Made by a program: the position numbers and the translations under genes
Source of the DNA: Pohlia nutans
Lineage: Eukaryota; Streptophyta; Bryopsida; Bryales; Mniaceae
DNA length: 64,000 nucleotides
Direction of reading: 5' to 3'
Assembly: GCA_022496805.1 (NCBI GenBank)
Contig: CM040096.1
Coordinates: 12,215,501-12,279,500, forward strand
In this document: positions 11,573 to 23,432 of the stretch, piece after piece
Numbering within the stretch: the stretch's first letter is position 1
Layout: each line of letters starts with the position of its first letter
The notes under the pieces: model-generated
Database searches by the model: none
The model's input: only the letters and a program-made list of their open reading frames with translations
What the model was told of the DNA's origin: nothing

Positions 11573-11739
11573 TTAAAATCACATAGGCGGGTTAACAATC
11601 AAACGTTATGAATCTGCCCTTATGAAGGATGATGCAGTTTCCGGACCCACGTAGCAGGTTTGTACAAGCTGTGCCGAATAACTTAATTAATTTGGTGCCA
11701 CTTACACTATTGTGTGGGTTACAACCAATGCCTATGTGA

Positions 11740-12260
11740 CACGTGGAAAACTTAAGTTCTTCAACCTAAATTCGGCAGTTTTGCAAATATGCATTATAAA
11801 ATGCAACTTAGAGGGATATTTTGAACTTGATATGTGACTAAAAGTTGTACATTATGAATTTTAGATTCTATCCATACGGTTAGATCTATGATTGCTATTA
11901 CCAATAATTTTGTATGAAATTTGAAACGTGAAATTCAAAATTATTTTGTAATTCAATTACGAATAAGATATTGACAATCTACGGATGAATTTTTTTGCGA
12001 TTGGTTGAAATGTAATACTCTAAGTGTAGTGATTTTTGGAGATTTTTTGGTTGCTTAATTTTATGAGTTGGCTTTTTTTAGAGCACTTTTACACTGAAAT
12101 CTTCAAATTTTTGGGTGAATCACTACAACATGAAATGAGGCATAAAAATTTCACAAATCATCCCCTTTCTAATCGGATCACATATGCATGAAGCTAACTT
12201 CCCATAGAATCTACAGTAAAAATTCCACACTGCTATAAGTGCATGACGGATGAGAAATTA
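11740..12260 (-). mobile_element. Degraded inverted copy of the 570-bp TTAA-type element
   Basis: Read on the minus strand it matches the elements at 43895-44464 and 48286-48853, for example TGCATTTTATAATGCAT, GTTGAAAATATCCCTC-like and GGCATAAAAATTTCACAAAT on the plus strand. Neither terminus with GGGGTTAA is preserved. Confidence 0.6.
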
Positions 12261-12572
12261 TGGATGAAATCTGTGCATCATCCAAAAAATGGACGCTTAG
12301 GCAGTTATGGGTTAATTTATTGGCTTTGACCATAGGGAAGAGGCATTGCAAGGACACTCATTTTTTTTGGACTAAATACCACTGTAGTAAATATATTCCG
12401 TCCATGATTCTACTGAAATGCATTCTCGTTCTTTACTTGTTTTATTCTGGTCAGAGCTCCTCATAGTGTAGTTGCTTGTTATTCATGCTATGTCGAATGG
12501 AATGGATTTGATATAAGTGTCTTTTTTACTTTAGTCTGGTTATGCCACATTCGGATATGACAAGACACATTT

Positions 12573-12877
12573 TGACTACACTGAATGGTGTATTTAGTGT
12601 CCAGGACATTATTTCTCAAATCCGGATACTCTTTAATATTAGGGAGATATAGTGTCCTCGTAAGAAAAAAATGAATGTTAAACTCTTCGATTATTTGAAT
12701 GGGAATTGAAAGGGACTTTCCCATCCAATGATAAGGTAGTTGAAAACCTTTCAATACATTGAATGGCATATTTAGTGTTTGGAGATAATTGATGTCTTTT
12801 ACTACAATTTGTTCAAACGTGAAGAGAACTAGTGTCCCAAGACACTACATAGGAGTTTGCCACTTGTCATTCCCACT
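12573..12877. repeat. Copies of the CACTA-ended 350-bp repeat family
   Basis: It contains CACTGAATGGTGTATTTAGTG, GAGATATAGTGTCCTCG, and then a second partial copy with AGGAGTTTGCCACTTGTCAT. These words recur at 1287-1636, 31440-31660 and 51788-51870. Boundaries are approximate. Confidence 0.5.
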
Positions 12878-13043
12878 TGTAACAAGGGAATCTAGCCTTG
12901 CAAAGCCAACCCTTAAAGGACCATCTAAGGCCAATGGGCTTAGTTTTGAAAGAATAATAGAGAAAATTTTAGATATTGTGAATCAGTGGGAATTAGTGCT
13001 TTGGAAAGTGATTGGCTTTGCAAGGCTAGATTCCCTTGTTACA
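12878..13043. mobile_element. 166-bp hairpin MITE with about 31-bp inverted ends
   Basis: The left arm TGTAACAAGGGAATCTAGCC continues TTGCAAAGCCAA and is matched base for base in inverse by 13012-13043. No target duplication is obvious. Superfamily unassigned. Confidence 0.7.
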
Positions 13044-13283
13044 TCTCTTATAGAAACATGTATCAATGTGAGGAGTGCATGGAGGTAGAAAGGGTGGAAT
13101 GTTGGAGAGTTGGCTCTTATGCGATCGGGCTTGGCGGGCATGAGTGAGCACTCCAAAGTAATGATTTTTTTAATTTGCAATGTTAATTCCTAACACACGT
13201 GAGTCAAATCCAAACACTGGCGAATCAATACAACTGCATGAGTTCATGCTATGTGGCATGAGGGGGGTTGGGTGAGCCATGTA

Positions 13284-13888
13284 CAGTCCACCCTCTATAA
13301 GTGTTAACAATTGGGAGTGGTAATATTGTTAACACTTATAGAGTGTTAACACTTATAGAAATATAGAGTTTAACAAATCTGCCGCAGGAGACTTGGAAGG
13401 CAAATTTCGGCCAACCATAACTCACTCGTTAGAAGTCGGAATTCGACAAAACTACTACCATTGGAATCGTCTCCTCAATAGCTTTCTAATGGTATGTGAT
13501 TCGCCCTACAAGTCTGAAATTCGAAAACAACATTCTCAGAAATTCGAACGCTGGTAGACTGGCTCAACCTGCTAGGGTAAACTGAGTTGACGAGGGAGGG
13601 ACTTGCAGTCAATATCCTGCACCTAATAATTTCTAAATGGGGGGTATGTTACAGTATGTTACAGTATATTACATGTGCTATGTTACAGTATATTGTATTG
13701 TATGGTATTATATAGTATAATAATAAGTTAACAGATATAGAGGGCAAAATTACAAAGAGGGGAGTAGCCAATCAGTTAACACTTAACACTTAACGTTATT
13801 GTAGTCTCCCCAAGTAGGGAGTAGAAAAAATGTTAACACTTATGGAATTTTAACACTTATAGAGGTAACACTTATAGAGGGTGGACTG
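13284..13888. mobile_element. Pogo/Emigrant-like MITE, 605 bp
   Basis: It starts CAGTCCACCCTCTATAAGTG and ends with the inverse of that, flanked by TA at 13282-13283 and 13889-13890. CAGT...ACCTCTATAA termini with TA are those of plant pogo-type (Emigrant/Lemi) elements. The motif TGTTAACACTTATAGA is repeated several times near both ends. The interior has GTTACAGTATATTAC-type repeats and no transposase. Confidence 0.8.
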
Positions 13889-14269
13889 TATACATGGGCT
13901 CTGACAACGGTCAAACAATGCTTTGGTAACTTCAGTCACGGGGCATTAAAGAGCCTTTGGCCCAACCCTATTTATGTTTTGGCAACTAGTCAATGTCTGG
14001 CTTTTAGGAGCCCCTAGTCTCTATTTAAATTTGGACTCAACTTTTTTGAAATGGATGGTCAGCCTGAGTATGTATGCTATGTGGAGAAATCTTGGTTTAG
14101 ATTCCTTTGGGCTGCCCCATTTCACTGCAAGGACTTTTAAGGGTTAAAGACTACAAAGCAATTCCATGCATAATTCCCTTGCATTGGTGATCACAATCAA
14201 ACAAATAAAAAAACAAGACAGTAAAAGATGTCCTACTTTGTCCTATTCAAGAGTGAGACCCCACGGGAA

Positions 14270-14825
14270 AGGGGGGTTTGAGCTTAGTTGTTGTTTTTTT
14301 GACTAGCTTGTAGCAAGCTCAATTCCTTATTGGTGTGGGGTAATTTTGACGATCGCCACTATTGAAATGACAAAAGACTTACATAGCTTTCGTATAAAAA
14401 AGGATCACCGAAATCACACAATTTTTGAGAAAATGCCACCGTTCAGAAGATTGATGGAACTCATTTGGGGTATTTTGTACATATGCTGAAATTAGATTGT
14501 TCAAAAGTGCTCCAAAAATCCCGAAATTTTTACCATATATAGACATCATTATGATCCTCACGTGCAAAAATTTACGTAATTTAGAGGTATGAGATGGAAG
14601 ATATGAGGGTCTGAAGTAACACCAAATAGCCTCTTTGCAGCTCAAAAAAATCACCAAAAATCGCACACTTCATGAATTTCCAATCATGAAAGTACCCATG
14701 GATTCAGCTAGCAAAAAGAACACGGGTCTCTTTGTTGCTCATCCTAAAATTCACGGCCCAACAACTTGATTTTCTTCAATTTGTAGTTCTAGATGCTCCC
14801 TAGGAACTTTATGGTCCTTTAGGGG
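14270..14825. mobile_element. TTAA-type element, right end clear
   Basis: The right end GGTCCTTTAGGGG is followed by TTAA at 14826-14829. The body (for example TTGGTGTGGGGTAATTTTGACGATC, and the block around the AGATTGATGGAA word) is shared in inverse with 48902-49410. The left end is not certain. Confidence 0.5.
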
Positions 14826-14829
14826 TTAA

Positions 14830-15424
14830 AAAAAGGAAGGATTCAGAGAAAGAGATAGATGAGGATTCAAAGGAGACAGAAAAATACCATACCCAGCCGT
14901 CAAGGTTGGTAGATAACTAGTTTTTTTGGAAAATTACTTTTCAACAAATGCCATCTCTACATTTCTCTCTGAAACAATTATTTCTTGAAATAAAATAGTA
15001 CAACGTAAAATAGAAAGAAATTGGTATCAAGTTGCACAAGGTAATTTTCTACAAGGATGGGATCGTGTAGGGTAACTCTTAGTCCAAAAAATGTATGGAA
15101 TACAATTTGTTAAATTTATTAAATCATAATGCCAATATTGGAATGCCTTGTGCATTTACCACATTACCATAGCTGAAGAAGTCCATGAGGTGTAACCAAA
15201 CACCAGAATGTCCTGACCAAATCCAAAATGCCTTGACCAAAACACTATATTGCCAAAGTCAAAAACCATGTAGCTGAAGCCAAAGACCACGTTGCTAGAA
15301 GTTATAGTCATTGGTTACTGTTACATTGCAATCTTTGATCATGGCAATGTATCTTTGGTCATAGCAATGTGATATTTGGATATGACATTCTGGTTTTTGG
15401 CATTATTATGTAACGAGTAACGAA
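14830..15424. other. Intergenic AT-rich stretch with a possible degenerate hairpin
   Basis: No gene is seen. From about 15126 to 15412 short words such as AATGCCAA and TTGGCATTATTATG occur in inverse near the two ends, with many internal ATGGCAATG/CATTGCCA-like repeats. This could be a decayed hairpin element. It ends just before the GC-rich leader of the next gene. Confidence 0.3.
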
Positions 15425-16795
15425 ATGTCACAAATTGTACTCCATAAAAATGCCGCGAAGGACCCCCTGTCGGCCTGTCCTGTCATCACATCATGCCACG
15501 GAATCAGGACCTCGTTTCGTCACCTGGTTCAGGACGTCAGAATGGGACCTCGAAAGTACCTAGCTCGCTTCATCTCCCTCTGCCAGAGCTTATCGCCTCG
15601 TAGATGTCGTTGCGTTGCGTTACTTGGCTTTGCTCTCGTGCCAGTTGCGGCGTCTCTCTCGTTAGGTGAATCCGTCCTCCTCCTTGAATCTCGGTTTCAA
15701 GCTTCTTTCCAAAAATATTCAAGTTTTTTCCAATTCTTTTCAGTTTTTTAGGTGAATTTTGGTGCCATTCTGGAGATGAACGAAGCGTTCGTGATTCTCG
15801 ATCTGTTTTCTAGCTTTTGATGGTAACATTAGAGCGAGCATTGCTTTGTCTTAGGAGATGATGCTACTTTGAGCTCAATAGATTGTGCTATTTTTTTCGA
15901 TTGTTTCGCGGGTTTTTTAGGTGATAGTTTGATCTTAAGTAGTCGGTGGACGCTTACTTTCTCTGTGCGGTAGCTAAATAAACCATTTCGTGGTTTTCTT
16001 AGAATTGCCACAGACACTGTAGCCGTTTCGGTTTATTTTCTCTCATTTAATTTTTGTTTTATTGGAATTTGCAACGGCGCCTTTTGCGATAATGAGGTTC
16101 TTGGCCATTTTTCAGTGCGATTAGAATTATTGTAGTAACTTTTTCAACATTGCAAGAAAATAATCGATTCCTGGCAACATTTGTCGTTGTTGTTATGAGT
16201 TTTCTGGAAGATAACTGCCGTGACGATTAGTTTCTTCCATTCTCTCTTATTTCCAGAAAGTTAAAATTTCAAATGCATTCTCGATTTATTAGGATCTGCA
16301 ACAGTGTTTTTTGCATTAAAGAGGTCCTCACTCAGGGGCCATTTGTCGTATTATTGTAGTAGTTTTTTCAACATTGCAAGAAAATGATTCATTCTCTGTT
16401 CTGCTCCGCCATTGATTTCTTTGTGTAGTGAATTTGGATTGTGCCTTCGGTCTGCACCTGTGGGTTCTAGTTTCTAGTATCTGAGCTTGCGGTCAAGTGA
16501 CTTCGTGGGATTTGGATTGTGTGTCGCATGTACTCTATTCTCTTAGTTCTTTGCTTCTATAATAATTTTAGGTCGTTGTTGCGAATGTTTGGAAAAATAT
16601 CGGAGCTACTTGGTACTTGTTGAACAGCATCTCGGTTGTTGCACATTGTCTTGTTGATATTGATTTTCTCCCGGCAAACACCATTTCTAGAGTTCTGTGA
16701 CATGTTTTTTTGTTTGTCGCAAGGTAGTTATCATTCGATTTTGCGTCATCCCCTGTATTTGAGTTTAACTTCCATCCTCCGTATGTTGCTATTAC
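15425..16795 (+). other. Probable 5' leader and leader intron of the DUF4050 gene
   Basis: A GC-rich block at 15450-15690, unlike the surroundings, is followed by about 1 kb of T-rich intron-like sequence. The open frame starting at 15425 has no domain I recognise and may be untranslated leader. The T-rich part contains a diverged tandem duplication: about 16060-16170 resembles 16288-16394, both with TTTTTCAACATTGCAAGAAAA. Confidence 0.4.
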
Positions 16796-16899
16796 TAGGG
16801 ATGCATTGAAGAAACTAATCGTAACGGCATAGGAGGTTTCCAGAAGTTGAACGATCCACGGGACACGAAGTTTGATTCATACTTGTTTTTCTCGTGTAG

Positions 16900-19001
16900 G
16901 AGCTGCATTCCCGGGGCTGACTGTCCTAGGGCTAGAAGGCAGGGTGACGAGGGATGCAAGTTTCGGGTGGTGAGGACGACCCGTGGCAAAGTCCAGAAAC
17001 ACATGATCCATGTTTGTTTGGTCTTGGATAGTGAAAGCTTCCCTGTGTTGCGTGCAATGCGTGTATAGGGTGTGTTTTTTTCTCCGTTGTTCTCATCTGT
17101 TGTATCTTACAGCTTTCAACCAACTTGCAGGGATTAGAAAGTATGCGGGTTGGATAGTGCCGATTACGAAACAGGTAAATAAGCCGGAATGTGGAAAGAA
17201 TAGACTATGACTTAGTGATAGACACCCCGGAACATAGATTTATTCTTTCAAGGTTATGATGATCGATTTACTTAACTGCGCTATACTTGTTTTGTAACAG
17301 AGCAGTAGCTGTTTTGGAGGTTCATCTAAGCCTCGACACTCAATTGCTCCAGCATTGAAGTCTAACAGTCATAACAAGGAGGCTCACAGGGTTTCATCAT
17401 TACTTGAGACGTCGTGGTGGAGTCCCCCGGGGTGTGCACTCTTTATTAAACCTTGAAATCACATGCATTCATGACCCCCTTTAAAATACCCCTTGTACAG
17501 TTAGAATATTCTTATATTAGTTCATGTATATATGTATAATGTAAATATTCAACCGTATTTTCAACTCTAAATATGCTTCTTGTATGTATACATATTACGG
17601 TAGTGTTCAAATTAACCCCCCTCTTGTGCACTCACGTGATTCCTCACACATAAAAGAGTGCACCCCCAGGTGGAGTCCGAGGTCCAATGAGATGGACAAC
17701 AACAACAGTATTTCCCGACAGCAAAGAAGTTCAAGCTCCGTAGTTAGCAGCAACAATAGTGCCACTGTTTCTACCCCGGAAAGTAGTGCCACTGTGAATA
17801 ACAACACTAACAACTCTACATTCGTCAATCATGGTACTTGATGGGAAATCTCTCAGCTCTTCACGTATTGATCGAACCTTGTTGCACTAGTTGTTTTGTT
17901 CAGCATACTAATTATTATATGAGCAGGCTTTCCATTACGGTTGAGATCTTCTATGGTTATTGATCATATTTCTCGTAAGTATGTGGAAGCCGTCCTTCTG
18001 AACATCAGACTGTGGTTGATTATATACATGCATTTTTTCCGAATGCAGCATTGGTCCTCTGGAAAGAGAGAAGACAGGAATGGGTCGGAGCTCGGCAGCG
18101 CCCTAAGGCGGTGGAGCCCCGTGAACCTGTTATCAGGTACACGTTTTGGCTTGTTCATGAGAGCACTGTTGAAAAATATCAGAATTGTTGCTTTCCGTGA
18201 TTTCTCATTCCCTCATGGGTCTACTAGCAGAGAGAGTTTAGACTTCAAATGCTTTCAGGCTTTGATTTCTTTCGGAGTACTTGGCTAGGTTTCAGCCAGA
18301 GGTGGTATTTTGGAGTTCTATATCTGATGAGCAATATGGGCCTACGAATTCCTGTGCAGCCATTTCTGGTTTTCATTCACTCACCCGGGATACGTCTAGT
18401 TTCTTAAAATTTTGCTGGAACTGAAGTTGAGGTGCTTTTTAAGACAGACAGCACGCAATGATATATCGTATATAGAGTCTGAGGTCATGTGTAGAGAAAA
18501 AGTAACAGTCGTATTTAGTCTAGGGAATTCAGTTGGTGCATTTCATTTTTTGACAATTTATTCTGCAACTCGTTTACTACTTCAGAAGGTCCAACTAGTC
18601 AGAGCTTTAGGTACAGTGTTCTCACTCAAGCATTTCGTGATTAATTACATCACATGCCTGGGCTTCCTGTCTTTCTGGATGTGTACCGGTAGTCTTGTCC
18701 AGACTATCGGTTGCCGACTCATGTCTGGCGTTCCTGAAGGTGGGGTGCATGGGATGTCAGCTGGAGTACAACGTATGAGGATCTTCTCGCCACTAGCCGT
18801 CCCTTTTCACAGTGCATTCCATTAACTGTAAGTGACTGTGACCTATATGTGTCATTGGATTTCAGTGTGCCCCAACCATTCCTAGAGGATATTATTCTTG
18901 ATTAGCTATATGTCAATTTAATGCTAACCTGACAAGCGAAACATCAGGAAATGGTGGATTTTCTTGTGGACGTATGGGAGCAAGAAGGACTTTACGAATG
19001 A
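16900..19001 (+). CDS. DUF4050 / Gag1-like clamp family protein (N-terminus unresolved)
   Basis: Exons: 16900-16943 (tentative), 17131-17174, 17301-17431, 17670-17833, 18049-18136, 18761-18827 and 18948-19001 (TGA). All phases agree. The C-terminal domain is clear: FVNHALVLWKERRQEWVG, then EPVISWSTTYEDLLATSRPF, then EMVDFLVDVWEQEGLYE at the end. This is the plant DUF4050 family, related to the fungal Gag1-like clamp domain; its molecular role in plants is unknown to me. An Asn/Ser-rich linker (NNNSISRQQRSSSS) precedes the domain. The start codon is not identified; the frame is open from 16799 without an ATG, so the first coding exon is probably upstream. The segment 17432-17669 is a transposon-like insertion in a coding exon, apparently removed as an intron. 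Confidence 0.8.
17426..17668. mobile_element. MITE inserted in a coding exon, predicted to act as an intron
   Basis: The 10-bp sequence GGTGGAGTCC occurs at 17416-17425 and again at 17669-17678. Between them the ends are inverted repeats, GGGGTGTGCACTCTTT on the left and AAAGAGTGCACCCCC on the right. A 9-10 bp duplication suits a Mutator-like element; hAT is an alternative. GT at 17432 and AG at 17668-17669 could serve as splice sites, and removing 17432-17669 keeps the frame. Confidence 0.75.
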
Positions 19002-19880
19002 ATTGACTTCTGGACACCAGCTCTGAATTCACAAGCCTCTGAAAAGTTTGAACCAACCTGCATCGAATCATGGGCTTAGTGCTGCAACCAAATGAACGAG
19101 CTCTGCTTCTGCTCTAGTGCTTGGGAATTCTCATGTCACATAGCCTGGCTCCCGATGATTAGTGTTCTCCAGTTTAATTTCTGGCGTTTCTAGTTGGTCA
19201 TTTATGTTCAAATTACATTATGGCAGAAGTGTATACCTTAGACCTCATGGCTGGAATAAATATTACAAAAAAGGCAATTAGGAGGTGATCCACTCTTGAC
19301 AATCATTCAATGAATACTCTTTCTGGAAGTAGTGCACTCATACAGTAACGGATATCTACCGTCCTGTAATATCATCCTGTACTCAATCATGTCTATCAAT
19401 CATGTTGGTTCCTAGACTTGCATGTGTAGCGGAACACTAAAATTTGGAAGTTGTGGCTGTCAGACGTTACATTGGTGCCAGGTCTGAAATTCTGACTAGG
19501 TTTTGTGTTTCTTTAGGCGGCTGAACCTAAAAGCAACATTTTCTCTGATCCCGCTATCTCCGTGGATTTATTCTAATTTGTTTTACATGAGATTATTAGC
19601 GTCTCAGCCCAACCCTACCCTAGGTCATGGTCGGTTTCAACATTAATTAATTATTTTTTGTCAAGAAGCACCATGTGTAATATTGTGATTGGTTTGGGAC
19701 TTTTGTGCAAATTTTGTCCTTCAGTTCCTTTCAATTCCCAAGACTATCTATGTGTTCAAAAAATCGTAGACTTATCGAGATTCATAATTTGTCAACAAGG
19801 TTTTTATTTTATTTTAATTTTTTATGTAGCATATAAGGTAACTATACCTAAAAGGCAACATTTACCTTAAAGCGTACGTT
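19002..19880. other. 3' flank of the DUF4050 gene, no gene seen
   Basis: It probably contains the 3' untranslated region. Open frames are short and without recognisable domains. From 19832 the left arm of a palindrome begins (see the element at 19885-20206). Confidence 0.4.
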
Positions 19881-19884
19881 TTAA

Positions 19885-20206
19885 CCCCTATACGTACCAA
19901 CCCTTTGAACAGAAGTAGATTCTAGCCTCAAAAGTAGATATTAGCATGGCTCAGATGTACGTGAGGTGTACATGAGAAGACCATTGCAAGCATAAAATCT
20001 ACCCAACAAATTAGACATACTTGTAGTTGGAGGCCTCTCCAATAATATCAACAGCTCCCCATCACAAGATATTTATTGTAATTGTTAGAGAATTCAATAG
20101 GCTTTCAAAGGTGACTTGGATGAAAATCATCCGAGGTTGTATGAGAAAGTTACAAGGCTTCAAATCTGTTTGTGATGCAGTTTCTGGACGCTGGGACGTT
20201 TAGGGG
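19885..20206. mobile_element. TTAA-flanked MITE inside a larger palindrome
   Basis: TTAA occurs at 19881-19884 and 20207-20210. Ends are CCCCTATACGTACC and GGGACGTTTAGGGG. Immediately outside, 19832-19871 and 20207-20245 are inverted copies of each other (GGTAACTATACCTAAAAGG and inverse), so the element appears to sit at the centre of an older hairpin. Confidence 0.75.
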
Positions 20207-20402
20207 TTAAGGTAAATGTTCCCTTTTAGGTATAGTTACCTTATGTCATCATACAAAACCAAATTTTTTTTCAAGGATTAGTGTTGTGCAATAGTGAATA
20301 TAAGAAACTAGTGTAATAGTCTCAAGGCCTTGATGTATAGTGAACATAGAAAACTAATAGCCTTAGGGACCAAATGTATTGTTATGAAAAGGTGTATATT
20401 AA

Positions 20403-21250
20403 CCCTTAAGTTCCTGGGCGACCTAAAATGGGTTGCATCAAAAATTTAAAAAGGTTGTAAAGCATGCAAAAAGTGTCCGAATTGAGTGTTTCAAAAGCCT
20501 AACTTCTTTAGAATCAAGTTGGCTATAAGTATATGTGTTTGGATCAGTGAAAATGTTTTTAATTAATTTTATAATAAATAAAGAAATTTGGTCGTTCATG
20601 TGCCTGAAGCAGCCTATAAAGTTGTCAAATTTGCAAATGTTTGAAGAAATGCATGATAATGCATCAATTTTGGAAAGGCGTATAAAGATTAATTATAGAT
20701 TATGAATTCTAGTTCAATTCTATCAAGTTAGATTTCAAAAATTCATCATAATAATTAGATATATAATTTATAAGCTATAAACTTCCAAAATTCATAAAAA
20801 ATACAAAATTAATAATTATTTCTTTAATTTCATTATGATTGGCTAAAATTATAAGTTTAATAAGATGCTTAAATATTCATTAGAATTCATCTCATTTAAA
20901 GTGTTTATTTTATCCAGTTCTTGTCTATAATCATTTAAATTGGTGTTTTTACAAAATAAAATATCCTAAATCTTGGCAACTTATGACTATGTTATGAACA
21001 TTATACTTTTAGCCAATTCTAATTTTCAAAATAAAAAAAATAAAAAAAATAATTTTTTATGAATTTTCAAAAAAAATCTTTTTAAATTCATTTATGAAAA
21101 TTCCAAAGTGTTTTAGTGGTATTCAATTGTATAGATAGGATCTATAGGTTGTGCATCACAACTTTCATGTTCTATAGAACTTCAAAAAAGTCATGTAACG
21201 CGTTTTATAGCACATTTAGTTTATGGCAAAACCCCTCAGGAAATTAAGGG
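20403..21250. mobile_element. TTAA-flanked MITE, 848 bp, AT-rich
   Basis: TTAA occurs at 20399-20402 and 21251-21254. Ends are CCCTTAAGTTCCTGGG and CCTCAGGAAATTAAGGG. This is the longest TTAA-bounded unit in the window. The interior is very AT-rich and has no open frame of note. Confidence 0.8.
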
Positions 21251-21254
21251 TTAA

Positions 21255-22229
21255 AGTCTACTTGTTCAAGGTTTCACATCAAAACCTACATGATAGTGAG
21301 AGTGACAAACTATATATATTAGATAATGAAAGTGACATGTAAACTACATAGCCCTAAAACATTAATTTTTTAAACCCAAAACAAAGGAAGTCCATTTTAA
21401 AATTAAAATTTTACACCACTCTATAATAGGTACTAGAACTATATTAAAAATGGTGACCTCCAATTTTGCTTGGAATGTACACATATCATAATTGGTGGTG
21501 CAATTGTGTTATTCCTGTTTGGTTGGGAGGTTAGACACCAATGTCAAGACAAAATCCACACATGCTACTACGGCAGTTAAAGCCAATGTATGTTTCCAGA
21601 GAATGTGATGTTACACGAAAGCTGCCACTTGCAATATAATGTTCTTAGACCACAGAAAAAGAATTAAAAATCAAAATGAATGATTGAAAAAAAAAAAAAA
21701 CTGAAAAAAAAACTGAAATTTGTCCAGAAAGGTACTCTTTCTATGCATCGACATTCATAACGTTCTTTAGAGGCCCATTATTGCACTTCTGAATCTCAAG
21801 CATCTATTAGGGGATCGGAGGAATCGCAAAACATTTTCTTTAACTTCAGTTGGGCCGAGCAACAAAGGTTGGAGAGTTGAATTATTTTATTCGCAGTTTC
21901 TCTATAGTGTAAAGTGTGTGGTCCAATAGAAGCTTAAGAAAGTTATATTCACTTGAATTTCATGTAACCTACTTAAAAAGGTCCAACATCATATGGCTTC
22001 TAGACCAATAAACCTTGATGGCAAAATATGCTTATTTCTATCCCTCAACCTTTTCTCAATGAAAATCTCATCATTGACCTCACGGAACATTGTTTTGTGA
22101 GTGCGTCTTTTGCTAGAGTATGACATCACACCATGTCAGTAGCCAGGTTTTCCCCATTGTTGTTAAAAAACTAGCCAAGAGGCTATCAAATTCTTTTAAT
22201 AAAATAATGGGATTTTTTATTTCATCAAA
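21255..22229. other. AT-rich intergenic stretch, no gene seen
   Basis: No recognisable coding sequence or bounded element was found. It includes A-rich runs near 21688-21715. Confidence 0.4.
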
Positions 22230-22520
22230 AGCGTGGACTTCGAATTTGGACTTTCAAAATGGGGCTTCACACTATGGTCAGCCGAAGGCTTGCCTTTGAA
22301 CTTCCAAATTGGGGCTTCGCACTATGGCTGTCCAAGTCGAGACGCCGTGGGAGTTCATAGCCTAAAGCTTGGACTTTGGACTTGGCCTTTGGAGGCTTCA
22401 CTCTATGGCCGGCTGAAGGTTTCAAATTCTTTATTTTATTGTATAGTTCAAGCCCAAGCCTTTGAACTCTCAACATGAATTGGCCATCAACTCCCAAGGC
22501 CTCTCAACTTGGATGGCCAT
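22230..22520. repeat. Degenerate relative of the 24592 Harbinger-like element
   Basis: The words GGGGCTTCACACTATGG and GTCCAAGTCGAGACGCCGTGGGA recur, slightly changed, in the element at 24592-25243. CTTCACACTATGG-like words occur three times here (near 22264, 22315 and 22389). Termini are not preserved. Confidence 0.5.
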
Positions 22521-23055
22521 GGTAAGAAGTGCCCCTTAGGTAGCATGTTTGGAATTCTTTTGCAAATCTTGTCCTTCATTTCCTTCCAACTTGTGTTTTC
22601 AGTTCTTTAATCTAATTTGTATCATTTAATTCATAAGGTAGAACAAGAATTGGACCAACTTAGGGTCGACTAGAGTATAATTTATGAGTGGTATTTTTTG
22701 TTTGCAAAGATGAGTGCATGAGTGAAGAATCCTTGTAAATCTTGAACCTTTTGTTGATTATGAATGTTTTGTTAAAATTTTGTAAATTATAAGAATTTCT
22801 TATGATACTAATCTATTTAAAAAACTTCAAACATTTTAGTAATTTCAATTAAAATTTCTCACCATTCCAGCAAGACCAACAACTTACATGAGCCTCATGT
22901 TGCCAATACAGCTGAGGATAAAAACCATTTGATGAACACTGCTCCATATGACGGCCTCCCAATCCTCCCATGAATCATGGTGAAGCTTCTAAAAGTTTCT
23001 GAAACAATCTAGATTTTCCCTGGAACCCTATTCTTCTTTTGTGAGCCTCAAATTG

Positions 23056-23325
23056 TTAGTATGCACATTGCAAGCAATTGCCTGCTTCGTAGAATATAGA
23101 TCTTGCTTACATTTTTTATATGCACATCGCAAGCAATTGCCTGCTTCGGGGTATATAGATCTTGCTTACATTTTTTTGTATGCACATTGCAAGCAATTGC
23201 GAACTTGGTGGTATGTAGATCTTGCTTACATTGTTAGTATGCACATTGCAAGTCATTGCGTGCTTCGGTATCCATCTCGATTACGTTTCTTGTATGCACA
23301 TTGCGAGCTTCTGGTTAGATCTCGC
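23056..23325. repeat. Tandem repeat, about 60-bp unit, five copies
   Basis: The word GCACATTGCAAGCAATTG (or a close variant) begins at 23062, 23122, 23182, 23241 and 23296. Units continue with a GCTTCG...TAGATCTTGCTTACATT stretch and drift towards the right. The array lies directly upstream of the Hsp70-like reading frame. Confidence 0.85.
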
Positions 23326-23432
23326 TCACCTATTCTGCTTCCCAAGAGCACATGTGTACCAGCAGCAGCAGCACAAGCTTGTCATTTTGCAGATCGAATT
23401 AATCATCCGCTGAACCCGAAGCTCTGCTTGTG

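Noticed and set aside
12910..14143. A single large TTAA-type element bounded by CCCTTAAAGGACC and TTTTAAGGG
   Set aside because: The left motif lies inside the 166-bp hairpin element and is not preceded by TTAA, so the pairing is probably accidental.
17607..17828. Minus-strand frame rich in Leu over the DUF4050 exon
   Set aside because: It is the shadow of the Asn/Ser-rich coding frame on the plus strand.
23062..23310. CRISPR-like array
   Set aside because: The units are contiguous 60-bp tandem copies without unique spacers, in a eukaryotic genome.
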